Of a stretch of DNA of 64,000 nucleotides, positions 21,860 through 31,012 are shown in pieces. Made by a program: the position numbers and the translations under genes. The DNA comes from Streptomyces apocyni. GTDB lineage: Bacteria > Actinomycetota > Actinomycetes > Streptomycetales > Streptomycetaceae. The stretch lies in NCBI RefSeq assembly GCF_009739465.1, contig NZ_WHOM01000045.1:1-64000 (forward strand), read 5' to 3'. The notes under the pieces were generated by a model, which was given only the letters and a program-made list of their open reading frames with translations, was not told the origin of the DNA and did no database searches. Numbering within the stretch: the first letter of the stretch is position 1; every line of letters starts with the position of its first letter.

Positions 21860-22804
21860 GTGAGCACCCTTCCCGAGAACCGGTCCCTGCCCGTGCCCGA
21901 CGGCCTGGAGGGCGAGCGCGTCGACGCCGCCATCTCCCGCATGTTCGGCTTCTCTCGTACGAAGGCCGCCGAGCTGGCAGCGACGGGAAAGGTGCTGGTC
22001 GACGGGGCCGCGGTCGGCAAGTCCGAGCGCGTGCACGGCGGGGCCTGGCTTGAGGTGGAGCTGCCGCAGGCGGCGCCCCCGGTGCAGATCGTCGCGGAGC
22101 CGGTCGAGGGCATGGAGATCGTGCACGACGACGACGACATCGTGGTGATCGTCAAGCCGGTCGGCGTCGCCGCGCATCCGAGCCCCGGCTGGAGCGGCAC
22201 CACGGTGATCGGTGGCCTCGCGGCCGCCGGATACCGCATCTCGACCTCGGGCGCCGCCGAGCGCCAGGGCATCGTGCACCGACTCGACGTGGGCACGTCG
22301 GGCCTGATGGTGGTCGCCAAGTCGGAGCGGGCGTACACCTCGCTCAAGCGGCAGTTCAAGGAGCGCGTGCCCGAGAAGAAGTACCACACGCTGGTGCAGG
22401 GCCACCCGGACCCGATGAGCGGCACCATCGACGCCCCGATCGGACGCCACCCGCAGCACGACTACAAGTGGGCCGTGACCGCCGAGGGCAAGCCATCGGT
22501 CACCCACTACGACCTGATCGAGGCCTACCGCGCGGCGTCCCTGCTCGACGTGAAGCTGGAGACCGGCCGTACCCACCAGATCCGCGTGCACATGGCCGCC
22601 CACCGCCACCCGTGTGTCGGCGACCTCACCTACGGCGCCGACCCGACGCTGGCCAAGCGGCTCGGCCTGACCCGGCAGTGGCTGCACGCCGTACGGCTCG
22701 GCTTCGAGCACCCCGCCGACGGCCAGTGGGTCGAGTTCGAGAGCGGCTACCCCGCGGACCTGCGGGAGGCGCTGGACGCGATCGCCGAGGAGACCTACGG
22801 GTGA
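21860..22804 (+). CDS. RluA family pseudouridine synthase (RluD-like)
   Basis: Isomerises uridine to pseudouridine, most likely in 23S rRNA helix 69 if it is a true RluD. It is 314 aa with an N-terminal S4 RNA-binding domain ([32 protein letters not shown]), the catalytic [17 protein letters not shown] motif (Asp near residue 143) and the family end [18 protein letters not shown]...[15 protein letters not shown] 21860 was chosen over an upstream TTG because CATACT (21848-21853) sits 6 nt before it, suggesting a leaderless transcript. The stop overlaps the next start (GTGA). Confidence 0.92.
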   Translation: MSTLPENRSLPVPDGLEGERVDAAISRMFGFSRTKAAELAATGKVLVDGAAVGKSERVHGGAWLEVELPQAAPPVQIVAEPVEGMEIVHDDDDIVVIVKPVGVAAHPSPGWSGTTVIGGLAAAGYRISTSGAAERQGIVHRLDVGTSGLMVVAKSERAYTSLKRQFKERVPEKKYHTLVQGHPDPMSGTIDAPIGRHPQHDYKWAVTAEGKPSVTHYDLIEAYRAASLLDVKLETGRTHQIRVHMAAHRHPCVGDLTYGADPTLAKRLGLTRQWLHAVRLGFEHPADGQWVEFESGYPADLREALDAIAEETYG

Positions 22805-23259
22805 CCCAGCCGTCGTACGAGGTCCGGGTCGTCGATTCGCCCGCCGACCGCGAGGCGTGCTTCACGGTCCGTAAGGCGGTCTTCGTCGTCGAGCAGCGGG
22901 TGCCCGAAGAGCTGGAGTACGACGCGTACGACAGCGACGCGAGCACCGCCCATGTGGTCGCCGTAGGCCAGGACGGCCCGCTGGGCGCCGGGCGGCTGCT
23001 CGTCGGCCCCGAGGGGTACGGGCCCGAGACCGGCAAGCTGGGGCGGCTCGCGGTGCTGGAGTCCGCGCGCGGCCTCGGCGTGGGGGTCGCCCTGGTGCGG
23101 GCCATCGAGACCGAGGCGGCCCGTCGTGGCTGCGCCGAGGTCGTGTTGTACGCGCAGACGTCGGCGCTCGGCTTCTACACGCGCCTGGGGTACGAGGCGT
23201 ACGGCCCGGAGTTCCAGGAGGCGGGCATCCCGCACCAGGCGATGCGCCGCGCTCTCTGA
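22801..23259 (+). CDS. GNAT family N-acetyltransferase
   Basis: Product of 152 aa with the GNAT fold. An N-terminal ElaA/AT-like portion ([22 protein letters not shown]) is followed by the acetyl-CoA loop region ([21 protein letters not shown]) and the C-terminal [23 protein letters not shown] with EAGIPHQAM, typical of the YjcF/ElaA-like GNAT group. The substrate cannot be told. It is translationally coupled to the pseudouridine synthase gene by a GTGA overlap, which is conserved order in Streptomyces as I recall it. Confidence 0.85.
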   Translation: MTQPSYEVRVVDSPADREACFTVRKAVFVVEQRVPEELEYDAYDSDASTAHVVAVGQDGPLGAGRLLVGPEGYGPETGKLGRLAVLESARGLGVGVALVRAIETEAARRGCAEVVLYAQTSALGFYTRLGYEAYGPEFQEAGIPHQAMRRAL

Positions 23260-23303
23260 CGTCCTGCGGCTCTCTTGACCCTGGCGGGGTGCGCCCAAAG
23301 ATA

Positions 23304-23359
23304 GTTAGGAAAGTTTCCAGTCAGTCTTGACGCTAACCGGAAACAACCCTAACTTTCAC
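23304..23359. promoter_or_regulatory. Inverted-repeat cluster upstream of the GH5 gene
   Basis: GTTAGGAAAGTTTCC (23304-23318, with GGAAA/TTTCC arms) is followed by CTAACCGGAAAC (23333-23344) and CCTAAC (23348-23353). The clustered GTTAG/CTAAC and GGAAA/TTTCC elements look like an operator for a carbohydrate-sensing or morphological regulator of secreted hydrolases. The regulator is not known to me. Confidence 0.45.
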
Positions 23360-23397
23360 CCAGGTCCATCCCCCCACCTCCCCCCACGGAGTCAGCG

Positions 23398-24441
23398 ATG
23401 AGACGTCAGCACAGTACTGTCATGTCCATGCTTATAGGGCTTCTGATGGTCGCCCCCCTAGCCCTGGCGGGACCCGCACACGGCAGCTCCTCCCACACCT
23501 CACCCAGCAGCTCCTCCAGCAGTTCCCCCACCACCCCCCACGGCCGCCTCAAGGTCTGCGGCACTCAGCTCTGCGGCGCGAACGGGCGGCCCGTCCAGCT
23601 CACCGGTATGAGCACCCACGGCACCCAGTGGTATCCGCACTGCGTCACCGACAAGTCCCTCGACGCGCTCGCCTACGACTGGCGGGCGGACGTCCTGCGC
23701 GTCTCGACCTACGTCCAGGAAGGCGGCTACGCGACCGACCCGGCGAAATTCACCGCCCGCGCCCAGCGGTTCGTCGACCAGGCGCACCGCCGCGGGATGT
23801 ACGCGATCATCGACTGGCACATGCTCAGCCCCGGTGACCCGCACTACAACACCGGCCGCGCCAAGACCTTCTTCCGCGAGATGGCCCGCACGTACCGCGA
23901 CAACCCGGGCGTGCTCTACGAGATCGCCAACGAGCCCTCCGGCGTCAGCTGGTCACGCATCAAGTCCTACGCCGAGGAGATCATCCCGGTGATCAGGGCC
24001 GAGGACCCGGACGCCGTGGTGCTCGTCGGCACCCGGGCCTGGTCCTCGTTCGGCGTCTCGGAGGGCGGCGGCGAGTGGGAGGTGGTCAACAACCCGGTGC
24101 GGGCCAGCAACATCATGTACACCTTCCACTTCTACGCGGCCTCGCACCGTGGGGCGTACCTGGCGGCCCTTGACCGGGCGTCGAGCCGACTGCCCGTGTT
24201 CGTCACGGAGTTCGGTACGCAGAACTACGCGGGCGAGGGCGCCAACGACTTCGCGATGTCGCAGCGCTACCTCGACCTGATGCGGAGCAAGAAGATCTCC
24301 TGGGTCAACTGGAACTACTCCGACGACCACCGCTCCGGAGCCGTCTTCAAGACCGGCACCTGCGACAGGGACACCACCTGGACCGGCACGTCGGTGCTGA
24401 AGCAGGCCGGGGTCTGGGTCCGCGGAAAGCTACGTCAGTAG
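23398..24441 (+). CDS. Secreted GH5 family glycoside hydrolase (cellulase-like)
   Basis: Extracellular endoglucanase-type enzyme of 347 aa. It has a signal peptide (MRRQHSTVMSMLIGLLMVAP...ALAGPAHG), a Ser/Thr/Pro linker (residues 30-48) and a GH5 catalytic domain. The acid/base Glu is in YEIANEPSG (Glu179) and the nucleophile in FVTEFGTQ (Glu271); DWHMLSPGDP and YTFHFYA also fit the family. No carbohydrate-binding module is seen, which is slightly unusual for Streptomyces cellulases. ATG 23398 has GGAG upstream. An inverted-repeat cluster just upstream suggests specific regulation. The exact substrate (cellulose, mannan, other beta-glucan) is not settled by sequence. Confidence 0.88.
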   Translation: MRRQHSTVMSMLIGLLMVAPLALAGPAHGSSSHTSPSSSSSSSPTTPHGRLKVCGTQLCGANGRPVQLTGMSTHGTQWYPHCVTDKSLDALAYDWRADVLRVSTYVQEGGYATDPAKFTARAQRFVDQAHRRGMYAIIDWHMLSPGDPHYNTGRAKTFFREMARTYRDNPGVLYEIANEPSGVSWSRIKSYAEEIIPVIRAEDPDAVVLVGTRAWSSFGVSEGGGEWEVVNNPVRASNIMYTFHFYAASHRGAYLAALDRASSRLPVFVTEFGTQNYAGEGANDFAMSQRYLDLMRSKKISWVNWNYSDDHRSGAVFKTGTCDRDTTWTGTSVLKQAGVWVRGKLRQ

Positions 24442-24496
24442 CCGTACGCCACCCGTACGCGACCCGTACGCGAGCCGGACGCGACCCGTACGCGCG
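24442..24496. repeat. 11-bp tandem repeat between convergent genes
   Basis: Five consecutive units of about CCGTACGCGAC (24442-24452, 24453-24463, 24464-24474, 24475-24485, 24486-24496) fill the gap between the GH5 and mscS stops. Each unit carries the self-complementary GTAC. No function is evident. Confidence 0.8.
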
Positions 24497-24503
24497 TCCC
24501 GCC

Positions 24504-25604
24504 CTAGCCCCTGCCGGTGAGCGGGGGCTCTGGCGCGGGGTGCTCCGGGTGGTAGTCGGCCGGGGGCACGGCCGCGGGGGAGGTGGCGATGCGGGGGAGG
24601 GCGTACGGGTGGTGCTCGGCGAGCCAAGCGATGAGTTGTTCGCGGACCGTCACCCGTACCGTCCAGATGTCGTCCGGATCCTTCGCCGTGGCCACCGCGC
24701 GGACCTCCATCGTGCTCGGCGTGGTGTCCGTGACGGCCAGGCTCCAGGCGCGGCCGTCCCACGCCGGGCAGTCGCGCAGGACGGCGTGCAGCTTCTCCCG
24801 CATCTCGTGCACGGGCGCGTTGTGGTCCAGGTGGAAGAAGACCGAGCCCGTGATCTGGGGGCCACCGCGTGACCAGTTCTCAAAAGGCTTGCTGGTGAAG
24901 TACGACACCGGCATCGTGATCCGCCGCTCGTCCCAGGTGCGTACCGACAGGAACGTCAGCGTGACCTCGTCGATCGTGCCCCACTCGCCGTCCACCACCA
25001 CGGTGTCCCCGATCCGCACCATGTCGCCGAACGCGATCTGGAATCCGGCGAAGAGGTTCCCCAGGGTGGACTGGGCGGCGACACCGGCGACGATGCCGAT
25101 GATGCCCGCCGACGCCAGCATCGAGGTGCCGAGCGTCCGCATCCCCGGGATGGTGAGCAGCATCGCGGCCGCCGCGACCACGCCGACCACCGCGGTGACG
25201 ATCCGCATGATCAGGGTCACCTGGGTCCTGACCCGGCGGACCCGGGCCGGATCGCGGCTCTGGGTGGCGGCGTATCTGGCGTAGGTGGACTCGACCGCCG
25301 CGGAGGCGATCCGGATCACCAGCCAGGCGCTCGCGGCGATCAGGACGAGGGTGAGGCTCTGGCCGATCCCGGCCTTGTGATCCTGTATCAACTCCCATTT
25401 GGTCTGCCGGTACGTTCCCCGGAGCAGCGCGGTCAGCACGACCACCTGAAGCGGGAGACGGCAGCGGCGCAGCAGATCCCACAAGGGCGTTTCCGGGTGC
25501 CGGCCGTCGGCCCGGATCAGCAGGCGGTCCACCAGCCAGCCGAGTACCAGAGTGACGACCAGTGAGCCACCGAAGACGATCAGTGGGCGCAACACGTTTT
25601 CCAT
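24504..25604 (-). CDS. MscS family mechanosensitive ion channel
   Basis: Product of 366 aa with three or four N-terminal membrane segments and the MscS pore/beta domain: GIIGIVAGVAAQSTLGNLFAGFQIAFGD is the gly/ala-rich pore helix, followed by GDTVVVDGEWGTIDEVTLTFLSVRTWDERRITMPVSYF and a C-terminal alpha/beta domain. The ATG at 25602-25604 was chosen since a TACGGT box (complement of 25612-25617) lies 7 nt before it, pointing to a leaderless mRNA; the longer frame runs through the divergent hydrolase gene. It likely releases solutes on osmotic downshift. Confidence 0.9.
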   Translation of the reverse strand: MENVLRPLIVFGGSLVVTLVLGWLVDRLLIRADGRHPETPLWDLLRRCRLPLQVVVLTALLRGTYRQTKWELIQDHKAGIGQSLTLVLIAASAWLVIRIASAAVESTYARYAATQSRDPARVRRVRTQVTLIMRIVTAVVGVVAAAAMLLTIPGMRTLGTSMLASAGIIGIVAGVAAQSTLGNLFAGFQIAFGDMVRIGDTVVVDGEWGTIDEVTLTFLSVRTWDERRITMPVSYFTSKPFENWSRGGPQITGSVFFHLDHNAPVHEMREKLHAVLRDCPAWDGRAWSLAVTDTTPSTMEVRAVATAKDPDDIWTVRVTVREQLIAWLAEHHPYALPRIATSPAAVPPADYHPEHPAPEPPLTGRG

Positions 25605-25634
25605 GGGACCGACCGTAGCTGGCACCATGGGCGC

Positions 25635-26207
25635 ATGAACATCATGCTCTTCCACTCCGCCTACGGCCTGCGGCCTGGCGTGCACGCGGCGGCCGAGCGA
25701 CTGCGCGCGGCCGGTCACGAGGTGCACGTTCCCGACCTGTATGACGGGCGGAGCGCCCAGACCGTCGAGGAGGGCATGAAGATCAAGGACGAGATCGGTT
25801 CGGACGAGCTGCTCAAGCGCGCCGTGCTGGCCGCTGCGCCGCACTCGGACGCCGGTCTGGTCTACGCCGGGTTCTCGCTCGGCGGTTCACTCGCGCAGAA
25901 CCTCGCCCTGGGCGACGAGAAGGCCCGCGGGCTGCTGTTGCTGCACGGTACGTCGGACATCGCCGAGGACGCGGCGGTCGACGAGCTGCCGGTGCAGTTG
26001 CATGTCGCCGACCCGGACCCGTTCGAGCCGGACGACTGGCTGAACGCCTGGTACCTGCGGATGCGGCGGGCTGGAGCCGACGTCGAGGTCTACCGCTACC
26101 GGGGCGCCGGACACGTCTACACCGACCCGGACCTGCCGGACTACGACGCGGAGGCGGCCGAGGAGACCTGGCGGCTGGCGCTCGGGTTCCTGGACTCGCT
26201 GGACTAG
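25635..26207 (+). CDS. Dienelactone hydrolase family protein
   Basis: Product of 190 aa with an alpha/beta hydrolase fold. The early MNIMLFHSAYGLRPGV and HVPDLYDGR segments, the GFSLGGSLAQ nucleophile-elbow region (Ser where dienelactone hydrolases usually have Cys), and GAGHVYTDPDLPDYDAEAAE (His) fit the DLH family. It is divergent from mscS, with 30 bp between starts, so the two promoters overlap. Substrate unknown. Confidence 0.82.
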   Translation: MNIMLFHSAYGLRPGVHAAAERLRAAGHEVHVPDLYDGRSAQTVEEGMKIKDEIGSDELLKRAVLAAAPHSDAGLVYAGFSLGGSLAQNLALGDEKARGLLLLHGTSDIAEDAAVDELPVQLHVADPDPFEPDDWLNAWYLRMRRAGADVEVYRYRGAGHVYTDPDLPDYDAEAAEETWRLALGFLDSLD

Positions 26208-26247
26208 GTCCTGTCGGTCCTGTGGTCCTGTCGGTCCTGTCCAGGTA
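26208..26247. repeat. GGTCCTGTC short tandem repeat
   Basis: Four near-perfect units of GTCCTGTCG/GTCCTGTG fill most of the 52-bp gap between the convergent hydrolase and kinase genes. Confidence 0.65.
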
Positions 26248-26259
26248 GGGGCTCGGGTG

Positions 26260-27855
26260 CTAGGTGCGGGTGCAGCCCCTGGCTACCGGGGCCGCCGGGT
26301 CGCAGACGTACTGGCGGTCGGCGGCGCTGTGGCTGATGTACCGGCCGACGCACTGGTTGTTGGTGCCGAGGCCCTGGCCGCGGCACCAGTCGATCGCGGC
26401 GTTCCCGTCGCCGAAGCCGGGGCGGTAGAGCATCCAGTAGCCCGGCCGCAGTGAGGCGTAGTCGCCGCTGTCGAGGTACCGCACGCCGTCGATGCCCTTG
26501 GCGCGCAGTGCCGTGATGGCCTTCTCGCGCGCGCCGGGGCCCTTGCTCTGGTCGACGGAAGCGAGTTGGGCGACCCAGGTGTCGGCCACCTGCTCGGCGG
26601 GTGGGGGTGCTTGGGTGGTCGGGTCCGGGTCGGGGTCCTTGGTGGGATCCGGGGCCTTGGTGGGTTCTGGGGCGGGCCCCTGAGTGACCGTCGAGGTGGA
26701 GGCGGTGGCTTCCCTGGTCGGGGCCGTGGGTGAGCTCGTCCGGTCGCCGCCCTTGTCGTCCCCTGCCTGGTCATCGGCGCCCCCGCGCAGCGCGAACACC
26801 ACCGCTGTCGCGGCCACCACGGCGACGGCCACCGCGATCGCCGCGACGATCACGGGCGTACGGCTACGGGGCCCGGGGTGCGGATGCGGATGAGGCGCCG
26901 TCGGCCCGGGCGTCGGGGCCCCGGACGCGGTGGGGCGCGGGCTGTCCAGCTGGGTCGGGGGCGGTGGCGGGGGCGGCGGGGGAGCGTACGCGGTCTGGGT
27001 CGGCTGCGCCCATGGCTCCTGCGCCTGCCCACCCGAATCGACCTGGGCCAGCATCGTGTCCAGCCGTTCGGCGTCGGGCCGGGCCGCCGGGTCCCGTACC
27101 AGCAGGGCACTCAACACCGGGGCGAGCGGCCCGGAACGTACCGGCGGCGGCACCGGCTCATCCAGGACCGCCGCGAGCGTGGCGAGCGTGGTGGCGCGGC
27201 GCAGCGGGCTGACGCCCTCCACGGCCACGTACAGCACCAGGCCGAGCGACCAGAGGTCGGATGCCGGGTCGGTGTCGACGCCACGGATGCGCTCAGGGGC
27301 GATGTACTCGGGCGAGCCGATCAGGTCGCCGGTCGCGGTGAGCGAGGCGGAGCCCTGGAGGGCGGCGATGCCGAAGTCGGTGAGGACGGCCGAACCGTCG
27401 TCGCGGAGCATGATGTTGGCGGGCTTGACGTCGCGGTGGTGGATGCCCGCCGCGTGCGCCGCGCGGAGCGCGGACAGCACCTGACGGCCCATCCTGGCCG
27501 CGTCCACCGGTGGCAGCGGTCCCTGGCCGAGCCGGTCCTGGAGGTTGTGCCCGGGCAGGAGCTCCATCACCAGCCACGGATGCTCAACGCCCTCGCCCGC
27601 CTCGACGATGTGATGGATCGTCACCACATGGGGGTGGTTGAGCCGGGCCAGCGATCTGGCCTCGCGCAACACCCGCTCTCCGAGCCCGGCGCGCACGTCG
27701 GCGGTCAACGCCGGGTCCGGTGGCCGGACTTCCTTCAGGGCGACCTCGCGGTGCAGCACGGTGTCGCGAGCCCGCCACACCGTCCCCATGCCACCGCTGC
27801 CGAGCCGCCGCAGCAGCTCGAACCGCCCGTCGATGATCTCGCCGGGTGTGCTCAC
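26260..27855 (-). CDS. Transmembrane serine/threonine protein kinase
   Basis: PknB-type kinase of 531 aa. Kinase motifs are the glycine loop GSGGMG (19-24), Lys41, HRDVKPAN (140-147) and DFG (160-162), followed by SPEYIAPERI. After the kinase come a Pro/Thr-rich juxtamembrane part, one membrane segment near residue 345 (VIVAAIAVAVAVVAATAVVF), a Thr/Pro-rich external linker with DPTKDPDPDP repeats and a C-terminal external domain of about 110 residues with three cysteines (WCRGQG, QCVG, CDPAAPVARGC). No PASTA repeats, so it is not the canonical PknB; the ligand is unknown. GTG 27855 gives MSTPGEIIDGRFELLRRLG. Confidence 0.92.
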   Translation of the reverse strand: MSTPGEIIDGRFELLRRLGSGGMGTVWRARDTVLHREVALKEVRPPDPALTADVRAGLGERVLREARSLARLNHPHVVTIHHIVEAGEGVEHPWLVMELLPGHNLQDRLGQGPLPPVDAARMGRQVLSALRAAHAAGIHHRDVKPANIMLRDDGSAVLTDFGIAALQGSASLTATGDLIGSPEYIAPERIRGVDTDPASDLWSLGLVLYVAVEGVSPLRRATTLATLAAVLDEPVPPPVRSGPLAPVLSALLVRDPAARPDAERLDTMLAQVDSGGQAQEPWAQPTQTAYAPPPPPPPPPTQLDSPRPTASGAPTPGPTAPHPHPHPGPRSRTPVIVAAIAVAVAVVAATAVVFALRGGADDQAGDDKGGDRTSSPTAPTREATASTSTVTQGPAPEPTKAPDPTKDPDPDPTTQAPPPAEQVADTWVAQLASVDQSKGPGAREKAITALRAKGIDGVRYLDSGDYASLRPGYWMLYRPGFGDGNAAIDWCRGQGLGTNNQCVGRYISHSAADRQYVCDPAAPVARGCTRT

Positions 27856-27933
27856 GTTCCCCGATCCCTCAAATCCCTCTACCCTGCCCGCGTACTCCAG
27901 GCAGGGTAGAGGGTCGTGGCCGGGGGGCGCGCG

Positions 27934-28962
27934 TCAGCTCCCGCGGTAGGCCGTCCAGTGGTCCTGCATCCGCTGGGCCTGGCCCGCGGTGAACTGGTAC
28001 ATGCAGGCGTCGTAGGTGTAATCCATGAAGTTGTGGATCGGGTCGACGCCCGCCTTGCGCTTGCAGCTGTCCCGGCCCTCGGGGCACTCGTACGCGGGGC
28101 TCTTCTCGGGGGCGGTGTCGCTCACGTAGTCGCCCTTGCCGTTACAGCCGCCCTGGAAGGTGTGGTAGAGGCCCATCCAGTGGCCCACCTCGTGGGTGCC
28201 GGTGTCGCCCTCGTTGTAGTTGCCCGCGGTGCCGCCGGGCAGCGAGGTGTCCAGGACGACCACGCCGTCCATCTCCGGGCTGCGCTCGTAGGAGTCGGGG
28301 AAGGTGGCCCAGCCGAGCAGGCCGTCGCCGAGGTCGGCGGTGTAGAAGTTCAGCGCGTCGGGGCCGCCCTGACGCAGCGTGGACTTCATCTCCTTCTCCT
28401 CGGTGGAGCCGTACGCGAGGCCGTTGTACCAGGAGGCGTTGTCGGTGTAGGTGGTCGCCTCCAGCGAGAACTGGAAGCCGGAGTCGGCGTTGCCGTCGCC
28501 CTGGCCGCCGAAACCCTCGTTCAGGACGGCCAGCTGCTTGCTGATGTCGGTCGAGGTGAGCTTGCCGTTGGTGCCGTCGTGGATCACATGGAAGTAGACC
28601 GGGATCGTGACGGTCGTGGCGGCGGAGACGTCGAACGCTCGGTTGCTCGAACGCGCCTTGTCGAGCTTTTTCTTCAGGTCGGCGTTCATCGCCTTGGCCT
28701 TGGCCGCGGTGATGTCGTTGGGCTCGTTCGCGTGGTCGACGTGGCCGTCGTGGCCGTCGCGACTGGGCTTCGCCTTACGGGCGGAGGAGACGCCCTCGTC
28801 GTCGCACGCGTCATCGGCGTGGGCGGCACTGCTGGCGGGTGCGGCGCTCGCGTGTCCCGTGGGGGCGGACAGCGGGGCGGCAAGTGCCAGGGTTCCGGCC
28901 ATGATTGCCGTGCCGAACAAGCGTCTGCCCAGACGTGGGGATATGCGGGCAAAGTGGCGCAT
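27934..28962 (-). CDS. Secreted zinc metalloprotease (M43/cytophagalysin-like)
   Basis: Product of 342 aa with a Sec signal peptide (basic [16 protein letters not shown], then [22 protein letters not shown]). The zinc-binding motif [13 protein letters not shown] near residue 257 has the extended HExxHxxGxxH form of metzincins, and the later MDYTYDACM supplies the Met-turn. Cysteines in [11 protein letters not shown] and DACM match M43-type disulphides. A charged His/Asp-rich segment after the signal peptide may be a pro-region. The upstream 313-bp gap separates it from phoD on the same strand. Confidence 0.9.
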   Translation of the reverse strand: MRHFARISPRLGRRLFGTAIMAGTLALAAPLSAPTGHASAAPASSAAHADDACDDEGVSSARKAKPSRDGHDGHVDHANEPNDITAAKAKAMNADLKKKLDKARSSNRAFDVSAATTVTIPVYFHVIHDGTNGKLTSTDISKQLAVLNEGFGGQGDGNADSGFQFSLEATTYTDNASWYNGLAYGSTEEKEMKSTLRQGGPDALNFYTADLGDGLLGWATFPDSYERSPEMDGVVVLDTSLPGGTAGNYNEGDTGTHEVGHWMGLYHTFQGGCNGKGDYVSDTAPEKSPAYECPEGRDSCKRKAGVDPIHNFMDYTYDACMYQFTAGQAQRMQDHWTAYRGS

Positions 28963-29275
28963 AGTGACTCCTCGCGGACGCGGTCGGGGAGGGATTTCCT
29001 CACCGCCGCGGCGAGATTACGTGCCCATGTCAGATGTGAGGGAGGAACGATCAGGCCCAATCAAACGTGAGGTGAATCGGGCCAACGGGGAGAAAATTTG
29101 AGGCATCAATCAGTGTTTGAAAGATGGCTGAAACGCAGAAGGCCACCAGGGCGGGTGGTGTGTCCGCATTGGTGCCGCGAACGAACACCACGCGCCCCGG
29201 TGGCGTGATCTCTCGGTAACAGGCGCGATCATGGCCAAAATTGATAGGTGGATCCGCCGGTTGACCGGTTCGTGG
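28963..29275. other. Intergenic region between phoD and metalloprotease genes
   Basis: 313 bp with no gene that I can support. It holds the promoter and ribosome site (GAGGAGTCAC before the protease ATG) on the - strand, a comparatively AT-rich core (29080-29140) and the long hairpin at 29142-29204. Confidence 0.6.
29142..29204 (-). terminator. Long two-part hairpin downstream of phoD
   Basis: Outer arms 29142-29153 and 29193-29204 pair with one mismatch, and inner arms GTGGTGT (29155-29161) and ACACCAC (29185-29191) pair perfectly around a 23-nt loop. It lies 71 bp after the phoD stop on the - strand and may terminate phoD, but the distance and large loop leave other roles open. Confidence 0.5.
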
Positions 29276-30922
29276 CTAGTGCACCGGCTGGTGGACGCGC
29301 TCCATGCGCTGCGTTCCGGTGCGCGTCCGGTACGAGCGCGCCCACTCGGCGGTCGCGCCGGGATCGGTCCGGTCGGACAGGACGTAGTAGTCCATCTGCG
29401 CGTGCGCCGGGGTGACGTCCAGGACGCCGTAGCCGTGCGAGTCCATGTCCAGCCACTTCACATGGCGGTTGGCCGCCTTGATCGCCGTCGACGCGGCGAG
29501 TGAGACGGTGTGCGGCGGTACACCCAGGATCTCGTCCAGGTTGTCCGAGGTCACCGAGGTGACCACGAACTCCGTCGCCGCTGACCGCGACAGCGGATAG
29601 GTCGCGGCCTTCACCGGCAGGTCGTTGGCCCAGGCCATGTGGATGTCGCCGCTCAGGAAGACGGTGTCCCGGATGGCGTTCTGCTCCAGGTGCGCCAGGA
29701 GTTCCTCGCGGTCGGCGGTGTACCCGTCCCACTGGTCGGTGTTGACGGCCAGGCCCTGGGTGGGCAACCCCAGCAGCTTGGCCAGCGGCTTGAGTACGTA
29801 CGCGGGCAGCGAGCCGAAGGCCAACGGCGAGATCATCACCGAGGTGCCGACCAGCTTCCACTGCGCCGAGGACGTGCTCATGCCCTGCTTCAGCCAGTTG
29901 AGCTGAGCGCGGCCCGCGATCGAACGCTCGGGTGAGTCCACGTCGCCGCTGCCGACCTTGGCCTGTTCGGAACGGAACGACCGCAGGTCCAGGAGATGAA
30001 GATCGGCCAGCTTGCCGTACCGGATGCGGCGGAAGACCGTGCCCTCCGTGGCGGTGCGCACCGGCATCCACTCGAAGTAGGCCTGCTTGGCGGCGGCCAT
30101 CCGCGCGGCCCAGTCGCCCTCGGTCCCGGGGGTGTGGTTCTCGGCCCCGCCGGACCAGGCGTCGTTGGCCAGCTCGTGGTCGTCCCAGATCGCGACGACC
30201 GGGTGGCGGGCGTGCAGGGCCATCAGGTCGGGGTCGGTCTTGTACTGGCCGTGCCGGGCGCGGTAGTCGGCGAGCGTGATGATCTCGTGCCGCGGCTCGT
30301 GCTCCCGTACGACGTCCTCCGGCTCCGGGTAGCCGCCGGTCTCGTACTCGTAGAGGTAGTCGCCCAGGTGCAGGACCGCGTCCAGGTCGGCGCGGGCCGC
30401 CAGGTGCCGGTACGCGGAGAAGTACCCGGCCTCCCAGTTCGAGCAGGAGACCACGCCGAAGCGGACTCCGTCCGTGGCGGCGTCGTGCGCCGGTGTCGTG
30501 CGGGTGCGGGCGATAGGCGAGTGCGTGTCACCGGCCCGGAAGCGGAAGTAGTAGTCGGTCGCCGGGCTGAGGCCCCGTACATCAGCCTTGACGGTGTGGT
30601 CGGAGGCGGCCTTCGCGGTGGTCGAGCCGCGGGCCACCACCTTGGTGAAGGACTTGTCCTCGGCTATCTCCCAGTCCACCGTGACGTCGGGGCCCTTGCC
30701 GGAGCCGGGTACCGCGTCGGGGGTGGGAGTGATCCGGGTCCACAGCAGGACACCGTCGGGGAGCGGATCGCCGGAGGCGGCGCCGTGCAGGAAGGCCGGG
30801 CCTTGTGCGGCTTCGGCGGAGTGGGCGAGTGGGGCGGCCACCAGCGAGGCGGTGGCCGCGGTCGCCGCGGCGGCCTTGACGACCGTGCGGCGGCTGGGAG
30901 TTGTGTGGAGTCTACTGGTCAC
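29276..30922 (-). CDS. phoD: Tat-exported alkaline phosphatase PhoD
   Basis: Secreted phosphodiesterase/alkaline phosphatase that uses Ca/Fe. It is 548 aa. The N-terminus has a twin-arginine signal ([26 protein letters not shown]), then a PhoD N-terminal beta domain ([32 protein letters not shown]) and the metallophosphatase core with [57 protein letters not shown] 30920-30922 is preceded 8 nt upstream by TAATAT, so the mRNA is likely leaderless. Members are usually PhoP-controlled under phosphate limitation; I did not find a convincing PHO box. Confidence 0.94.
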   Translation of the reverse strand: MTSRLHTTPSRRTVVKAAAATAATASLVAAPLAHSAEAAQGPAFLHGAASGDPLPDGVLLWTRITPTPDAVPGSGKGPDVTVDWEIAEDKSFTKVVARGSTTAKAASDHTVKADVRGLSPATDYYFRFRAGDTHSPIARTRTTPAHDAATDGVRFGVVSCSNWEAGYFSAYRHLAARADLDAVLHLGDYLYEYETGGYPEPEDVVREHEPRHEIITLADYRARHGQYKTDPDLMALHARHPVVAIWDDHELANDAWSGGAENHTPGTEGDWAARMAAAKQAYFEWMPVRTATEGTVFRRIRYGKLADLHLLDLRSFRSEQAKVGSGDVDSPERSIAGRAQLNWLKQGMSTSSAQWKLVGTSVMISPLAFGSLPAYVLKPLAKLLGLPTQGLAVNTDQWDGYTADREELLAHLEQNAIRDTVFLSGDIHMAWANDLPVKAATYPLSRSAATEFVVTSVTSDNLDEILGVPPHTVSLAASTAIKAANRHVKWLDMDSHGYGVLDVTPAHAQMDYYVLSDRTDPGATAEWARSYRTRTGTQRMERVHQPVH

Positions 30923-30924
30923 GG

Positions 30925-30944
30925 CCGATCATATTACTGATCGG
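30925..30944 (-). promoter_or_regulatory. phoD promoter -10 inside an inverted repeat
   Basis: CCGATCA (30925-30931) and TGATCGG (30938-30944) are perfect inverted arms around a 6-nt spacer. On the - strand TAATAT falls in the middle and lies 8 nt before the phoD GTG. A protein bound here would cover the -10 box. Confidence 0.5.
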
Positions 30945-30956
30945 TAGTGCAGGTGA

Positions 30957-30991
30957 AAGGGCGGGCGACAGAAGTGAGTTCGCCCGCCCTT
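30957..30991 (-). terminator. Terminator of the DsbA-like gene
   Basis: A perfect 12-bp stem (30957-30968 with 30980-30991) with an 11-nt loop lies 22 bp after the stop, followed by TTTC on the - strand. It separates this gene from phoD. Confidence 0.8.
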
Positions 30992-31012
30992 CTCTCAAGC
31001 TGCCTCCGTGGG

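Noticed and set aside
24442..24496. CRISPR-like array
   Set aside because: Units of 11 bp are contiguous without spacers.
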